Shown in pieces: positions 13,736 to 13,781 of a stretch of DNA of 13,781 nt. The position numbers and the translations under genes were made by a program. This stretch comes from JAAZFF01 sp964405775. GTDB lineage: Bacteria > Verrucomicrobiota > Kiritimatiellia > RFP12 > UBA3636. The DNA is taken from positions 1-13,781 of the forward strand of contig CAYOPG010000061.1 of the NCBI GenBank assembly GCA_964405775.1, written 5' to 3'. Within the stretch, counting starts at the first letter, position 1; each line of letters begins with the position of its first letter. The notes beneath the pieces were generated by a model. It was not told where the DNA came from. It saw only the letters and a program-made list of their open reading frames with translations, and did not search any database.

Positions 13736-13781
13736 TAAACCTCACCCGCGCTCATTGACGACGCTAAATTCAAGAGCAGAC

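Noticed and set aside
13742..13781. C-terminal end of a minus-strand gene entering from the right edge (stop at 13742)
   Set aside because: Only 12 codons are visible, and a second frame is also open to the edge, so no gene can be supported.

Overview
The window is a densely packed piece of chromosome from a diderm bacterium. The sequence supports this through lipopolysaccharide heptose genes, a GT90 (LPS-type) glycosyltransferase, lipoprotein and Sec-type signal peptides, and an LL-diaminopimelate aminotransferase (DapL). DapL plus heptose LPS, a short ECF sigma/anti-sigma pair and a phosphoesterase fused to a PQQ-type propeller fit the PVC group (Verrucomicrobiota, Kiritimatiellota or Lentisphaerota). 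That placement is an inference from gene content, not a database match.

Layout. Bases 1-278 hold no recognised gene. Two plus-strand genes follow, separated by 5 bp: methionyl-tRNA formyltransferase (fmt) and a GT90 glycosyltransferase. Every other gene is on the minus strand. The first minus-strand group, in transcription order, is dapL (5730), folD (4474) and a second class I aminotransferase (3553). It sits behind a good sigma70-like promoter at 5787-5815 and ends 6 bp from the convergent GT90 stop.

The second minus-strand group runs from 12467 down to 5923. It contains a two-helix membrane protein of unknown function, a heptose-7-phosphate kinase (hldA-like), a heptose bisphosphate phosphatase (gmhB-like), an ECF sigma factor, a small membrane-anchored anti-sigma-like protein, a secreted 145-residue protein, an M23-like peptidase domain protein, and a secreted phosphoesterase/Ig-like/PQQ-propeller fusion. 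Gaps between these eight genes are -4 to 26 bp, with two ATGA overlaps, so they probably form one operon linking LPS inner-core supply to an envelope-directed sigma factor.

Upstream of that group (12493-13558) are a 49-codon ORF overlapping a predicted lipoprotein gene by GTGA, the lipoprotein gene itself, an 11-bp inverted repeat in its leader, and a 63-codon ORF. A 68-bp dispersed repeat occurs twice in the same orientation (5842-5909 and 13619-13686), in both cases between minus-strand transcription units.

Main oddities: the fmt reading frame has no standard start codon where family homology says it should begin (a GTC is there instead); the M23-like protein lacks a signal peptide; the GmhB-like enzyme lacks the zinc loop; and the paired 68-bp repeat is unexplained. 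No tRNA, rRNA, CRISPR array, insertion sequence or convincing rho-independent terminator was found.
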